From the NCBI GenBank assembly GCA_031216445.1, contig CM062214.1:23865501-23929500 (forward strand): DNA of 64,000 nucleotides. The letters run 5' to 3'. Position numbers and translations under genes: made by a program. The notes under the pieces are model-generated. The model was not told the origin of the DNA, did no database searches, and worked only from the letters and a program-made list of their open reading frames with translations. This document shows positions 35,150 through 46,795 of the stretch, one piece after another. The first letter of the stretch is position 1; each line of letters starts with the position of its first letter. This DNA comes from Lateolabrax maculatus. Its lineage: Eukaryota; Chordata; Actinopteri; Acropomatiformes; Lateolabracidae.

Positions 35150-35580
35150 TGAAAGGACGGACACAGGAAGTAGTGACACTCAATCACTCATGGACCGGAC
35201 ATTAGATAGCTGGTCCCTGCGGTTATTAGATAGTTACTTACAGATAATGATATGTCGGGTAGGAAATCCAAGGTGTCGGATGAATTCGAGAGGTTAATGG
35301 ACGCCCTGAGAAGGTTTTTCTGACACATTCAGAATCATTACCTGTTTTGTCAGTGTTGGCGCGGGTCACTTTGTGCGTGCGTTTGTAAAATGTATATTTT
35401 AAATGCTCATTATTACTGTTGTGAATTTCTCTGTAATGTAGCATAGTGTTAACAATGTTACTTATCACCCCCCCATAAATAACTAAATAAGTTAATATCA
35501 TCAACATGCGACAATAGTCAATTAGTTGTCGACTCAACACCTAATCGAGTACTAGTCACCTAAGAAAATCAGCCCCAATG
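35150..35580. mobile_element. possible hAT-like repeat remnant
   Basis: The right end, 'caattagttgtcgactcaac' followed by 'ctaatcgagtactagtcacc', resembles the 'tagtcgattagttgtcgac' ends of repeats I associate with fish hAT elements. No transposase frame remains. Confidence 0.3.
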
Positions 35581-35966
35581 GTCGTTTTAAAATTTTAACT
35601 TATAAAAATATAATAAAGGAAAACATCACTATCCACGAGTAGCTTTAGTGATGCCGAGAGGTTTTTTTTCTTGCTTTGCTACAAACCTCTCTCCACTCCC
35701 ACGCTGTCATTGTTCACCCTCATCATAGTCACATAACTTATAGAGAGAAATGTGAATTTCTTTCACATTGCTCTGCCGTACGACATCTTGGCTGTCATAA
35801 TGTTAAAATGCAAATCAGCATCCCCACTGTACACAATGAACAGCACTAAGTTCATTTGCTACAGTTCAGTTAGGTAGTTAAGTTTAAAACAGGCTCTGCC
35901 TTGGATGAGCTCACTCTTTAGGAATCTCACCTCTTCTCTTTTAGTTTGTCTCACTCTCAGACAGAA

Positions 35967-35991
35967 ACACACACACACACACACACACACA
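35967..35991. repeat. (AC)n microsatellite
   Basis: There are about twelve AC dinucleotides. Confidence 0.97.
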
Positions 35992-36609
35992 ACATCTCGC
36001 TGTGCCAAGGATGTCAACATCGTGCCAGAGCGAGACAAGCCTTCCTCCACATTCCACTCAGGAAGTGGTGTAAGGCAGATAACGAGCAAATGGGGAAGGG
36101 GATCAGTGTGTAGTTGAGTGTGCATGTCTATGTATCATGTGTTAGAACATCAGCCATAAAATCTTGGATAAGCAACACAAGTGGCCAAGCTAAGGCTAAT
36201 TAATAACAACCAGGAAGTGTGAGATTTGTTTTCTTTGTGCAGCTGAACATGAAATTAGAGGCGTTATCTCGGCTCCTCAGGTCCCCGGTCGCCATTTTTT
36301 AATTGATCCCTGTAGGAAAACTCTGGTCAGTGGTCAGGCTGTGGAACAACAGCTTTGGAGGGGGTAGAGGTCTTGATGAAGGACACTTCGGTAGAGAAAG
36401 GGAACGATAACTGCTGTTTAAACAGTTGGAAGTCAGTGAAAAACTCCCTTTTGATGTTCAGAGACTGACATGAAGTTGTTGGATGAGTCGCCGCCCACAT
36501 CTCAGATTTGTTCAACAATTGAAATAGACCAGACCAATTACAGCTCTGTAGGCGGGAGAATGGGGACGTCATGGTCATACTTACCTACCTAGTCACATCC
36601 ATGAAGAAT

Positions 36610-36790
36610 TCAGACAGAAAATGGACGTTGAGGAGTTAAATAGGCGGATATTTCCCTTAGGAGTTGGTGGAGACCAAATCAGAGCTAAAAAGAGAGTTAG
36701 TATTAGACTTACATTCGTCAGGTGGTCGGAAACATGAATGCTAATGTTGCTGCATACCTGGATATATAACTGTAACTGTTTGCTAAGATG
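36610..36790. mobile_element. interspersed repeat, copy 1 of a family present twice here
   Basis: 'ggagttggtggagaccaaat', 'cagagctaaaa', 'ttacattcgtcaggtgg' and 'gctaatgttgctgca' appear here in order. A diverged second copy runs from about 52930. The wording is familiar from dispersed teleost repeats, and no coding capacity remains. Confidence 0.6.
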
Positions 36791-37204
36791 TAAGCCATAA
36801 CTTTATAAGATGAAACAATTTCAGAGCTTGTTTTGGCACTCCTCTGCCCTCCAGTGGCCAGAAATGTCTGAATACAGCTTCAGATAATAACTATTCCTTA
36901 AATTCCAGACATATTAATCTTTTTAGAACTGTAAAGGAAATGTTCATAACGTATTATAGTGTAGTGCAAGTTGTCTTATCTTATAAATCTCTTTCTAATG
37001 ACAAAACAAAAGTATACGTTTTTTTTTACCAGACACATCAGTGCAACAAAATGCACTTCAAACAATGTGGTTGTACAATGATGTGGGTGGTCAAATCAAG
37101 CGCTCCTCCTCACTATGCCCTGGCCGTGGGTGGTGGTGGGGTGGGGTCAGGTGGTCTCATTCACCCATGGGTGGCTGTGAGACAGTAATGGCCCTGCATG
37201 TGTC

Positions 37205-37620
37205 TCTTTGTGCAGCCTGTCAGTCTGCGCTTCATTAACTGCCGATCTGCCTCTGCAGTTGTTTTGTTCTTCTGTCATTTGTAAGCCTCATTGCTCTGCT
37301 CTTCACCCTGTCACCTCTCCGTTTCTCTCATCACCCTTTCGCACCATTTCCATTCTCGCGCGCTTCACACACTTGCCACACACTCTCTCTTGCACACTCG
37401 CTTGTTGTTTCTCTCCCTTCTTTTCCCTTTTTCTTTTTCCTCCCGTTTTTTTTTTAAAATAGCCCTAATTCCGTCTTTACATGCCCTGTTAGCGTTCAAC
37501 CACTAACATCAGCAGGCCGAGGTGTAGCTCCATTGAAATGTCTGTATAAAGTCTCCCTCACCCATCTCTCACCCCCCTCCTCCCCTTCTTCCCACAATCC
37601 TCTCTGCCTCTCAGCCTAAC
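37205..37620. other. pyrimidine-rich tract
   Basis: About 400 bases are strongly enriched in C and T on the plus strand, with a T9 run near 37447. The overlapping Ser/Leu/Phe-rich open frames here are composition artefacts. Such tracts can form triplex (H-DNA) structures. Confidence 0.75.
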
Positions 37621-37742
37621 CGACCGACACAGAGTTTCCTGGCCTCGGTTCAGGAAATTGCCGCTCCAAAGAAGGAGGAGGAAAAGGAGGAGGAGGAGGA
37701 TGGAAACTTAGACGGCTGCTTTGCCTTGGATACAATAATAAA

Positions 37743-37762
37743 ACACACACACACACACACAC
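37743..37762. repeat. (AC)n microsatellite
   Basis: There are ten AC dinucleotides, followed by a degenerate CA-rich stretch to about 37780. Confidence 0.95.
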
Positions 37763-38359
37763 TCACACTCACGCACACATTCAGAGAGTAAAAGAGAGAC
37801 ACACTGCCTGCCTTTGTAATCAACTGCCTAAATGTGTCTGTTATCAAGACATAGTGTGGGAAAATCTAGACAAATGAACAAGGGAATATGAAAGGCATCA
37901 TTTTGGGGTGTGTTCCTATTTTTCTCTCCTTTTCACTCTGCGTTCCCCTATTCTTGCTCTCCTCTTGCGCTTCTTCCCTTCATCACTCTTCTCTGAAGCC
38001 TTTATATGAATTCTGTAATAATGCTGGCTTCAGCTATCTGTCGAAGTAATGGGTTTTTTGCATTACAACACACTATAGGCTTCCCATACGTAACTGATCC
38101 GTAACGTCTCAACTCAAACTGACATGTACAGATATATAAGCCACAATGCTAGTGCAATATTTGGCCCCTGGTTTGCGAGAGGGAGCAGTAACACTGTTGG
38201 AGAACAGCGTTGAGTTGAAAAAAGTAAAGATTTTAATAGTTTTAATATATCATTCTGTCACCTATTAACCTACAATCTGACAGTGCTTCAGAATAGTTAA
38301 AAATTAAACTAACATTTACATGACAAAATGTATGTTTGAAAGTGGTTTCTTTGTCTCAC

Positions 38360-38520
38360 ATGACCCTTCTTCCATTTTTTTTGTTGCCTCTTTCTCACAT
38401 CTCTGTCTTCTACTCTCACCTGCCTTGTCACGTCACTCTCCTTTTCTGTTTCTCTTTATTAACAGTCTCTCTATCTCCCCTCTCCTTCCCTCTCTCCCTA
38501 ACCTTTCTTTCTCATGATCC
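38360..38520. other. pyrimidine-rich tract
   Basis: This is a second C/T-rich stretch (ctctctatctcccctctcc and similar) whose frames are low-complexity Ser/Leu/Pro. Confidence 0.7.
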
Positions 38521-40192
38521 TGTGGTCCTCAGCGGTGAAAGAAGAATTGGGTTTTTTCCTCTCTGGTGTTCCTCAGTGCTGGTGACTCAGTCTTGCCTTT
38601 GAATAACAGGGTTCCCTTCTTCCTTTCTGGTTAACCGGCCAATACAGTATGTGTTTCTCAGTGTGTTCTGAATGGAGTTTCACCGTGGTGCTTGGGGAGG
38701 GAGGTAAAAGGAAAACACATCGTATCTGCATCATATAGCTGCAAGATACACAAATAGCTAGTAGCTAAAAGGATCATGGGTGCATGGGGCGGAAAGAGAA
38801 ATTCTAGCTTACTGATCAGAGGTTTAAATAAAGTTTCACAGAATCTCCTTTTCTGGAAGACTGGAGCCTGTTTAAGAACAACACTGTGGCTACAAGAGGT
38901 GGAATTATTATTATTTTTTCATACAGGGAAGACTTTGATCATTGTTACTGGAAGTGTCCTTCAACCAGGAATCCAGCAGCAGCCATTCTCCACTCTTGGT
39001 CTTCATCTCTCATCGTCTCGCCTGATGCCATCTGGGTTTCCTCACTCCCCAACGCCACGAAACCACAGATCCTTGGTCCACGCTTGGCTTCTAAAAACCC
39101 TCACACACATGCAGACACAAGGACAACCAATTTGTAGCAAGTCCGTATGAGTTTGCATGTATGCACACATTCTTTCTGATAAGAACACACAACAGCCAAA
39201 AATGCCAAGAACTGTATACTCACACTCAGACATAAAGTTCATGTACACACACACAATCACAATCACTGGAAAACCACAGTGTAGTGAGCCAGAATACTCT
39301 GCAGATGACGTACATCCTGCCCTGCCACGAATACCCCTCTGTGCTGCTTCTCTGTCAACACTGGTGTCTCCCCTTTTTCCTCTAGTTGTAACGTGTTGGC
39401 GGCACGTTGCTATGACAAAAGTAGGTTGCCATTACAACATTGGTAAGGAGGTTACATAACTGAGGGATGACTGGCCATACCCCCCACCCCCTTGCAGGGT
39501 TCTGCGGGTTTGGAGGCAGGATGAGTTTGGACACCGCACTGGGCTCTGGGACAACACGCTCGAGTCGTGCCAGATGGGACGAGTTCTGATCCAAAATAAG
39601 ACATCAGAGGAAAAAAAGGTTCCACCGAGAGAGTAAATGACATGCTGTTTCATAGTTTACAGGCTTGATTCAAACTGGCCCGAATAGTATTTTTAATGGA
39701 CGATGATTCCAAAATGAGAAGTATGTTTGTTGGACAAATGGTGTGACGGTTGTAAACCAAAGAGAGGCGATCACCAAAGCAGTGGTTTGCAAACTGTGGT
39801 GCAGAGACTTCCAGAGGCCCTGGAGTGGATTTTAGAGGATCTCTATAAAAAATGTTGATCAGTTTGGAGTGTGAAAATGTATCCGCCATATAGAAAAAAA
39901 ACAACTAAAAAATGTAGTGTCCATGGCATGCTAAAAATTCCACAATACAACCCTCTTTTATAGATGTGAAAAGTACCATTGTGTGAATCCACAGCTGTCA
40001 GTAATGACACAAAATGATGATGATAAGTGTCCAAAATGTATATTTACTGCTCACTATTCAGGTAACAATTTAGTGTCTATTAGGGAGTAATGAATCAGAG
40101 CCTGGTTTTGGACACAGCCCAAGATAATATAGCTACAAGTTTAGCCTCAAAATTTCATGTTGATGTTTTAGCAAAGCTTTAAAGTCATCAGT

Positions 40193-40218
40193 CAACTGGT
40201 TAAAGAGTGAACCAGTTG
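40193..40218. other. nine-base inverted repeat
   Basis: CAACTGGTT and AACCAGTTG face each other across eight bases. Each arm contains a CANNTG E-box and a Grainyhead-like AACYGGTT half. This may be chance. Confidence 0.6.
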
Positions 40219-40765
40219 CAAATTACTTTTGGTCGCAGTTAATTTAATTTGTTTCAAAGTACCTATTAACAAATCGCCTACTGCTTACAACACAAAGTGA
40301 GGTACAGTTTCGTGCTTTCATGAACTAACAGAGGGAAAGGGAACCTGACAGGTAAACCACCTGAAACATGTTTAAAAAGCTTGTATACTGTAGAGCGTGT
40401 TTAAATAAAGACATACATTTTTTTTCTTGGACAGTTAAAGATTATAATTCACCATCATTCATGATTTTGATGCTTAAAACAACTATTTAGATTTCAGAAA
40501 CAGATCTAAATTGTTAAATGAGTGTGGCGCGTGAATATATTGTTTTAAATATTCTATTCCTAAGTAATAAGTCAGATCCTTACACTTAAGGAAAGAACTC
40601 AGGATGTTTGTATATCAGGAACTCAAGAGGAAAAAGGCATGAGGCGGGAAAGACTAGCAATGTCGTCTGCCACATGTGAGGGAATTCCGTAGGATGTAGG
40701 AGAGTTTGTCAAAAGCCTGACAGGGAAACCCTATCATCCCATGAAATTCCTTCCAAAGCCTCTAA

Positions 40766-40766
<1 letters not shown>

Positions 40767-40802
<36 letters not shown>
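40767..40802. repeat. (CA)n microsatellite
   Basis: There are eighteen uninterrupted CA units, the longest pure CA run on this strand. Confidence 0.97.
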
Positions 40803-40804
<2 letters not shown>

Positions 40805-42009
40805 CTGAAATGTACAAAGATATGCATTCAGTAGGCCTCACAGACATACTCACACACTCTTACACATACGCACAATAGAATTCAAGCGAACCACATGCTA
40901 GACAGTAGAGGTAAGTAGGGAAAACCCATGGAAAAAAAGATCAGACAGAGGCAACCGATTAGCGAATGGCAACGTCAGTATCCCCGCATGTATGAGGACA
41001 CCCCTGTGGCCACGTGGTGCAGCCAGAGCGGGTGAGTGAGCTGTGCGATGGAATATATTTTGTGTGGCTGGACACGTAGGTCGGGAGCAGGGATTTCCTC
41101 AGCCTGTTAGTGGAACGCTGCTCTGCTAATGGGGCTTCAGTTGATGTGTGTAAATCTGTCCATGAGCCAGGTCATGCAGGCACACGCCCTCATCCTCTGG
41201 CTCACATTGTCCCATGTCAGAGTATTGTATGCTGCCTGGTAGCAGTGAGGATATGACGCCATGTTTTGGAGCTCTGGATGTGAAAACGATACCCCAGAGA
41301 GTGCTCTCTTGTTACCCAAATAGGCCTCAGCTGGCTGCTTCCGTGTATTGTCACCATGGGGTGGGGGGATGAGGAGGGGAGGGGGGGTACAGTAGGCTTG
41401 GCAAGGACTCCCCCAATGGATTCTCTTCAACAACTTAATCAGGAGGGAAAATATCAAAACATGGTGGGGGAAATGATCCCGGAGGGTGTAAACTACACTG
41501 TGTACTTTTTCCTTTGAGCTGACAGGGGAAGCTGTGTCATGGATTGCTAAGAAAAGGTTTGATGTGATTGGACAGGCTTTCCTTGTGCCTGAAAACATTG
41601 CAGAACAATGACATAACTGAAGCCTTGTAGGGTTTCCGCTGAAAGGTACTGAAGGAGTACCGCTTAAAGGAACCTTTTGGCATGGGTATGCTCAAAAAGA
41701 ACTAGTTTGTACGATGTGTTTGTAGCTGTTCCAAATCGCTACACTCGAGGAAGAGTGAAAGGCGTTCATAGTGTTGCACTCGGAAAAAACATGGAAATAG
41801 TTGTTAAAATAATGAGAAAAGAGAGCAGTTCAAACCCTGCTCACTTTCTTACCTGCACAATCGCTGGGTGAAGTGGGTGTGCTCGTCAGATTGGTTCAGA
41901 AAGCCCACCCAGTTCTGACATCAGAAAGGTGTGGCACTTCTATGGGAGTATACTGACACTTTAAGGTTCCTCCTTCACTGAGTAGCAATCATATGGTAAA
42001 TGGTTGCAT

Positions 42010-42215
42010 TTATATATGCAAGGTTTTTGTAAATGTGTGTGGTCCAGCGATAGTAGCAAGCCATAACGCAGGGCGCCAACCATTGGGAGCAATTTGGGGT
42101 TCTTGCCTATGCACACTTCAACATGTGGACAGGAGGAGGTCGGGACTGAACCCCCAACCCTGTGATCAGTGGACGACACACTCTAGCTACAGAGCCACAG
42201 CCGACCTACATTAAA
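42010..42215 (-). repeat. tRNA-related SINE-like repeat
   Basis: 'ggcgccaaccattgggagca', 'cacttcaacatgtggacagg', 'gggactgaacccccaaccct' and 'ctacagagccacagccgacc' match a very common teleost repeat whose end resembles a tRNA read on the minus strand. The B-box GTTCAGTCC has one mismatch. No functional tRNA fold was found. Confidence 0.6.
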
Positions 42216-43469
42216 AAATTAAATGGACATTTACAATAAACAGCAGCCTAAAAATAAGAGGGAAAAACCCCCAAAATTCTTCTTTAACATCTCAAACTCT
42301 AAATTACTGAGTTGTAGTGGGCAGCTGGCAGCTGAATAAATGAATACTTCAGTCACTGACATCAAAAAGGATGTAGCTATAAGAGCATACAGTACTCAGT
42401 GACTTTTCCCTGGATAAACAAAGGTTAAAAACAGGAGTTGGGAGGCAGCCTGTGATATAACAGCCTCAGATGTGGGTGTACCCACATGTGGTCTAGGTCT
42501 TTTTCCCTTGTTAGTGGGGTAGCTGGCCTCAGGCCGAGATCGGTCTTGGTTTCTAATTAATTCACTTACTGAGATAATCTTGTTCTGCTAATGATCAAAG
42601 TGTGGCCTACTGTCCCTAGCTGACCTGCTCATTCTCCAAATGTTCCTCCAGAGCTAACGATCAAACCTCTGGAGTTAATTTGGAGGTTTCCATTGCTGGG
42701 TAATGTCTGCTCTTTTGTTTGCAGGGTATAGGAAATGAAAAGCATTGCTTTTCAGCAACCATAAGTTAAACCACAAGTTCAGATGTGTAATTTCTGGTTC
42801 AGACCAGGATAAATGGAACTGTTCACAATTATAACAGCACCTGTAAATAATTTAGTCAGGACTTTTAAATGTGAGTGAACCAAAGACAGAACTTTATATG
42901 TAAGGCATTTTGATGAGTTGCTTTTGTCTGGCAGCACTGACATTGAGTGAGCAGGTTTGCAGTGTCTTGTTGAGGTGGTTAAGTGTTGCAATGATGCAAC
43001 CTGTTTGGTTCAATTTTTGGGTGACAGATTGGTGTCTCCAACCACAATGTAACTTCAACAACAACTGCGGTACCCTCATTGCACTTCAGCCCTCTGATAG
43101 TCCTTGCCAAGTCACACTGTGACTTGTAAAAAGTAGGATAAAAAGGACGTGTTTAACAGAACTGTGGAACTGAAATCAAATGAACCTGACTAACTAAAAT
43201 AAACATATTTATTTAGTAAATGTTTTTAACATTTTGAAAGTCTTCCACATAATTTATTTTTATACCTATAGCACAGCCAATACATGTGTCAGCCCGGTAT
43301 AAATGTTAGGATAATTAGGATAATCATGAATGTTATTAATCGGCATCTGTGTGTTACTTTATTATGAATAAAAGTGTTCTGACACAAGTAGAGCCCAGAA
43401 ATTGATCTTTCTGCTTATGTGAAGGGATAAGTCTGAATTAATGACTTTCTGTTTGTGTGTGATCCTAAC

Positions 43470-43650
43470 CTTAACCCTGAAGGGGACATAAATGTCTGTC
43501 CCAAATTTCATGCATCCAATATACGTGGAGACATTTTTCTCAAAACTACAAATGTCAACCCTGTGATGGAGCAAGGAGAAAAGTAAAGGATCACCAAAGT
43601 CAGCAGGGCACATTGTCTGGACAAAATTTCATGGCAATCTATCAAATAGT
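43470..43650. repeat. interspersed teleost repeat fragment
   Basis: 'tggacaaaatttcatggcaa' with 'tctatcaaatagtt', preceded by 'catgcatccaata', belongs to a dispersed family I recognise from fish genomes. It is diverged and truncated. Confidence 0.5.
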
Positions 43651-43781
43651 TTATTTAAGATATTTCTCAAATTCAATCCTGCCAAAAACATTAACAGAAG
43701 AACTAAAACAAAATCTAAAGTACAGCTACCAAACCAAATTGAAAATAAACTAAAGTAAAAATTAAAGACTAAAAAAAAATA

Positions 43782-43799
43782 AATATATATATATATATA
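43782..43799. repeat. (AT)n microsatellite
   Basis: This is a short alternating AT run. Confidence 0.9.
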
Positions 43800-44229
43800 G
43801 TCAAATGAAAAATTCCATATTACATGACCGATCTTTATCATGCACCTTTGATATGTTATGACACTATTATACACATGAACAGGCGTCCCTGTAGGTTAAT
43901 TGGGGTAGATGTCAGACAGTGTAAACTTTCCATGTTGGATGAGCAAACGTACCTGACACGGACCTCATGTAGTGGAATGCAGAGAATGCCCTCAACTGGT
44001 GAAAGTGTAAACAGCTGAAACAATAGAGAGTGGAGATCATATCATGGAAGACTCGTTTACCAGCTTCAGTTTCCTGGGTTCATCTGAAAAGGTTGGCATT
44101 GTGAGTGTGGCACAAACACACATACACACATACAAACACACACAATAGATGTAAAGCAATTAAGCACACAAGCATATGCACACTTTCAGAATGGATAATC
44201 AGGAACAGAGACACAAACACACTATTCAC

Positions 44230-44475
44230 TGCATTTGCATGCAGCCTGAGCAGCCTGAGCACCACAGTCAGAAGCATGCGCGGCCTCAGTGACCGCAGGG
44301 AGAGCTACGAGCGTTAATTCCTTCCACGGCTCCATGGTGCTGCACATTGTGAGCAGAAAGGATTTATTACAGCGAGAGGGGCCATGCGTATTCTCCAGCA
44401 GCCACACAGAAACAGTGAGGCTCCTGTTCAAGTGTCCTGCACAAAGAGGAATGGTAGGGGCTTTACAGTGGAGCT
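44230..44475. promoter_or_regulatory. repeat-free island, candidate conserved non-coding element
   Basis: The texture is GC-balanced and non-repetitive, with an octamer-like ATTTGCAT, a tandem GCAGCCTGA duplication at about 44241-44258 and several homeobox-type words (ttatta, gctaata). It sits between microsatellites at 44110-44140 and 44490-44511. No coding frame has family similarity. Confidence 0.2.
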
Positions 44476-44489
44476 AATAACAATCCCAT

Positions 44490-44511
44490 CACACACACAC
44501 ACACACACACA
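44490..44511. repeat. (CA)n microsatellite
   Basis: There are about eleven CA units. Confidence 0.97.
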
Positions 44512-45829
44512 AGATTACATCGTGGGAAAAATACAGGGCGAGGGACCATCATGCAAAGAGTGGCAACTAGTTCCAATAAAGATCCTCCGGTGCTGCTAAA
44601 AAGTAGCCATGGATATCATCCCTTGTCAAAATTGTCTCATTATTTTTCATGGTTATCATTATGAATAAAAATGTATATAATGTCATAAAAAGTCAAGGTC
44701 CAGGGGGATGGATCCACATTTTGCTGTATGTATATGATGTACTGTATATGTAGCATGTTTGCCCCGGGACCCACTGGTGTCATTTGCCTGATAAGATCTC
44801 TTCTCAGACTGCACAGCTAGTGCTTGAATAATATCTCCTTCACTCTCCTGTTGTTGTAGTTTTGTCGCACTTGTGAAAAAACCTTTTCAACTTGAGGAGA
44901 AGTCTATTTAAGCAGAATAAATGAATTTATAATTTTAATAATTTTAAAGGGTGTTCAGACTGAAAGTGAAGCAAATTTCTGAGGATAAGATAGGTGATTG
45001 AACACAGACTCAGTATGGAGCCTATGCGGAGAGTAGCTTTTCTGAAAGGCATCTTCCTCCACTTTTTCTCTGCAGTTGCAGCTCTGCGTGCTCTTTTCAC
45101 CAATAACCTCTGATATGTATGAAAGAAATGTGGCATTAACAACTGTAGTGGCAAACAACATTGATACTACCACAACCTACAGCTACAGCTAAGATGTAAA
45201 ACAGGTCACCTCCTGTCTGCCCTTCTATAGAAAACACTTTACTGTTTGCAACAAGGAATGTAAATGTTTTTACTTAGACAGTATTCTTGTACATGGAATA
45301 TACTCATTCCAAAAGTACCAGAGCAACCTGCTCATTAGTCGACACTGTCAAACAACAGCTGCATCGCGTCATCACCGCAGCTGTCCACCTACTGATAGCG
45401 ATATGTTAGTACATTCCTAATCTGCCCAGACAATCCCTGAATCAGGACCTGGAATATACAGTACCACCTGGAGACAGGGGGAGGAGGGAGGGGGCAACCC
45501 AATGGCACAGCTGGGGCGTTAAATTCCTTGGTACTGATGATATTCTGTATGTGTGTGAATTATGTTTTCCATGGTTTTGCATGAGTACATCTGGGGAATA
45601 CCTTTTATAAAAAGAGGGATTACAGGGGAATTTTCCAGTGACTTATGTGTTGAACTAATTCTGCATGTTCCAGCATTAGTTATCTGTGAATCACCAGTTG
45701 CCAAATGAATGTGTGTATTGTACAATCACAGAAAGAAAAAAACATATTTTTCCAAACAATTTCTCTTGGGGATGAAGCCAAAATACGACTAATTCAGCAA
45801 GCACACTGCAAAAAGTGGAAATTCTACAG

Positions 45830-46210
45830 TGGCTGCATTTGTCTGTGTTTGTGTCTGTGTGTATGCGTAATGGCTCAGCATATCCACACATTATACTACG
45901 ATAGGTGTACATGTGTGATTTCCATGCTCCTGGGGCTGTGCTTTCACGCCTCAGTGGCTTTAATTGAGTCCAATCATGGAGCGGGAGCCCCACTTTGACA
46001 TGAATTAGTCCATGACATTGTGGAAAGTGTGTTGGCTGGCTCAATAGACGTCTGTTTTCAGGGACACCGGGGGGTTGTAACAGGCCTCAGAGCGCTGTCT
46101 CTCCGTCTGGACAGCTGGTTGGGAAACACATGACCCAGTCAGTGCAGGAGTCTGCCAGGGTCGCCTTGATGCTGATCTGGGCTCCAGATCAACATGTGAA
46201 GCAATTTGTC
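45830..46210. promoter_or_regulatory. repeat-free island, candidate enhancer
   Basis: This is a balanced, unique sequence with homeobox- and SOX-type words, including 'ggctttaattgagtccaatc' and 'gacatgaattagtccatgac' (two TAATT cores about 55 bases apart). No credible coding frame is present. It is a candidate only. Confidence 0.2.
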
Positions 46211-46765
46211 AAGTTGAGTGAGCTCTGTTTAGAGAGAGGAAACATTTTGCTGTATGCTTTAGCAATCAAGGACACAAATACAAAGGAGTGCAAACTCATT
46301 ACTAAGGAAAATTAGTTTTTCTTTTTCTTTTTTACAAGTTGGGTCTTATTTGTGTAGGTCTGGCCTTTATTTTCAATTTTAACCCCAACTCTTACCTTAT
46401 TAATCAAATTTCCAGTTGAACCCAATTATCTTAACCACTTCTGTGAAAGTGAAAACACAGTGAGTTTACACAAAGGCACCATTAAAAACATCCATTGCGC
46501 AGTAAAACTGCATGAGAGCACAACCACAGCAGTTAGTTATTCATAAAGTTGTTCTTAAAAAATCTTGCTTATAAGAGATAAAGAGTTTAAATATTTGGTT
46601 ATAGTAGAGTTAAGTGTTATAGATTAAACATTCAAACTGGCAGACCTGTTTTAATCCTGTCTGACTGCTCGAGTTGCTTCCCTTCAAGCATTGTGTTGAG
46701 CAGACATAGTTGAGTATCCCAGTAGTTAAATAAAAATTAAATAAAATTAAGCTTTGTGAGTAAAA

Positions 46766-46795
46766 CCCATTGTTATAACTGATTATAACAATGGG
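46766..46795. promoter_or_regulatory. perfect 13-bp hairpin made of two inverted SOX sites
   Basis: CCCATTGTTATAA (46766-46778) and TTATAACAATGGG (46783-46795) are exact reverse complements with a CTGA tetraloop. Each arm contains the SOX consensus AACAATGG, so two sites oppose each other across 12 bases. Confidence 0.6.

Larger units (their letters stand above)
27701..36600. other. intergenic desert, second part
   Basis: No recognisable exon was found. Contents are a teleost repeat (27715-27885), an A22 run with flanking repeat-like sequence (27905-28400), an imperfect three-unit tandem repeat (28855-29225), a two-unit tandem duplication (29855-30062), a C/T-rich tract (30570-30720), a MITE end (31115-31215), a GAG-rich patch (31883-31906), a non-repetitive island at 33700-33980, repeat-like DNA at 35150-35580 and an AC microsatellite (35967-35991). 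Confidence 0.6.

Noticed and set aside
41137..41598. Minus-strand open frame of 153 codons
   Set aside because: No family motif, signal or domain is visible and the composition matches the surrounding non-coding DNA; it is likely chance.
42140..42215. Possible tRNA gene on the minus strand
   Set aside because: The B box has a mismatch, no clover-leaf forms and the flanks match a dispersed repeat.
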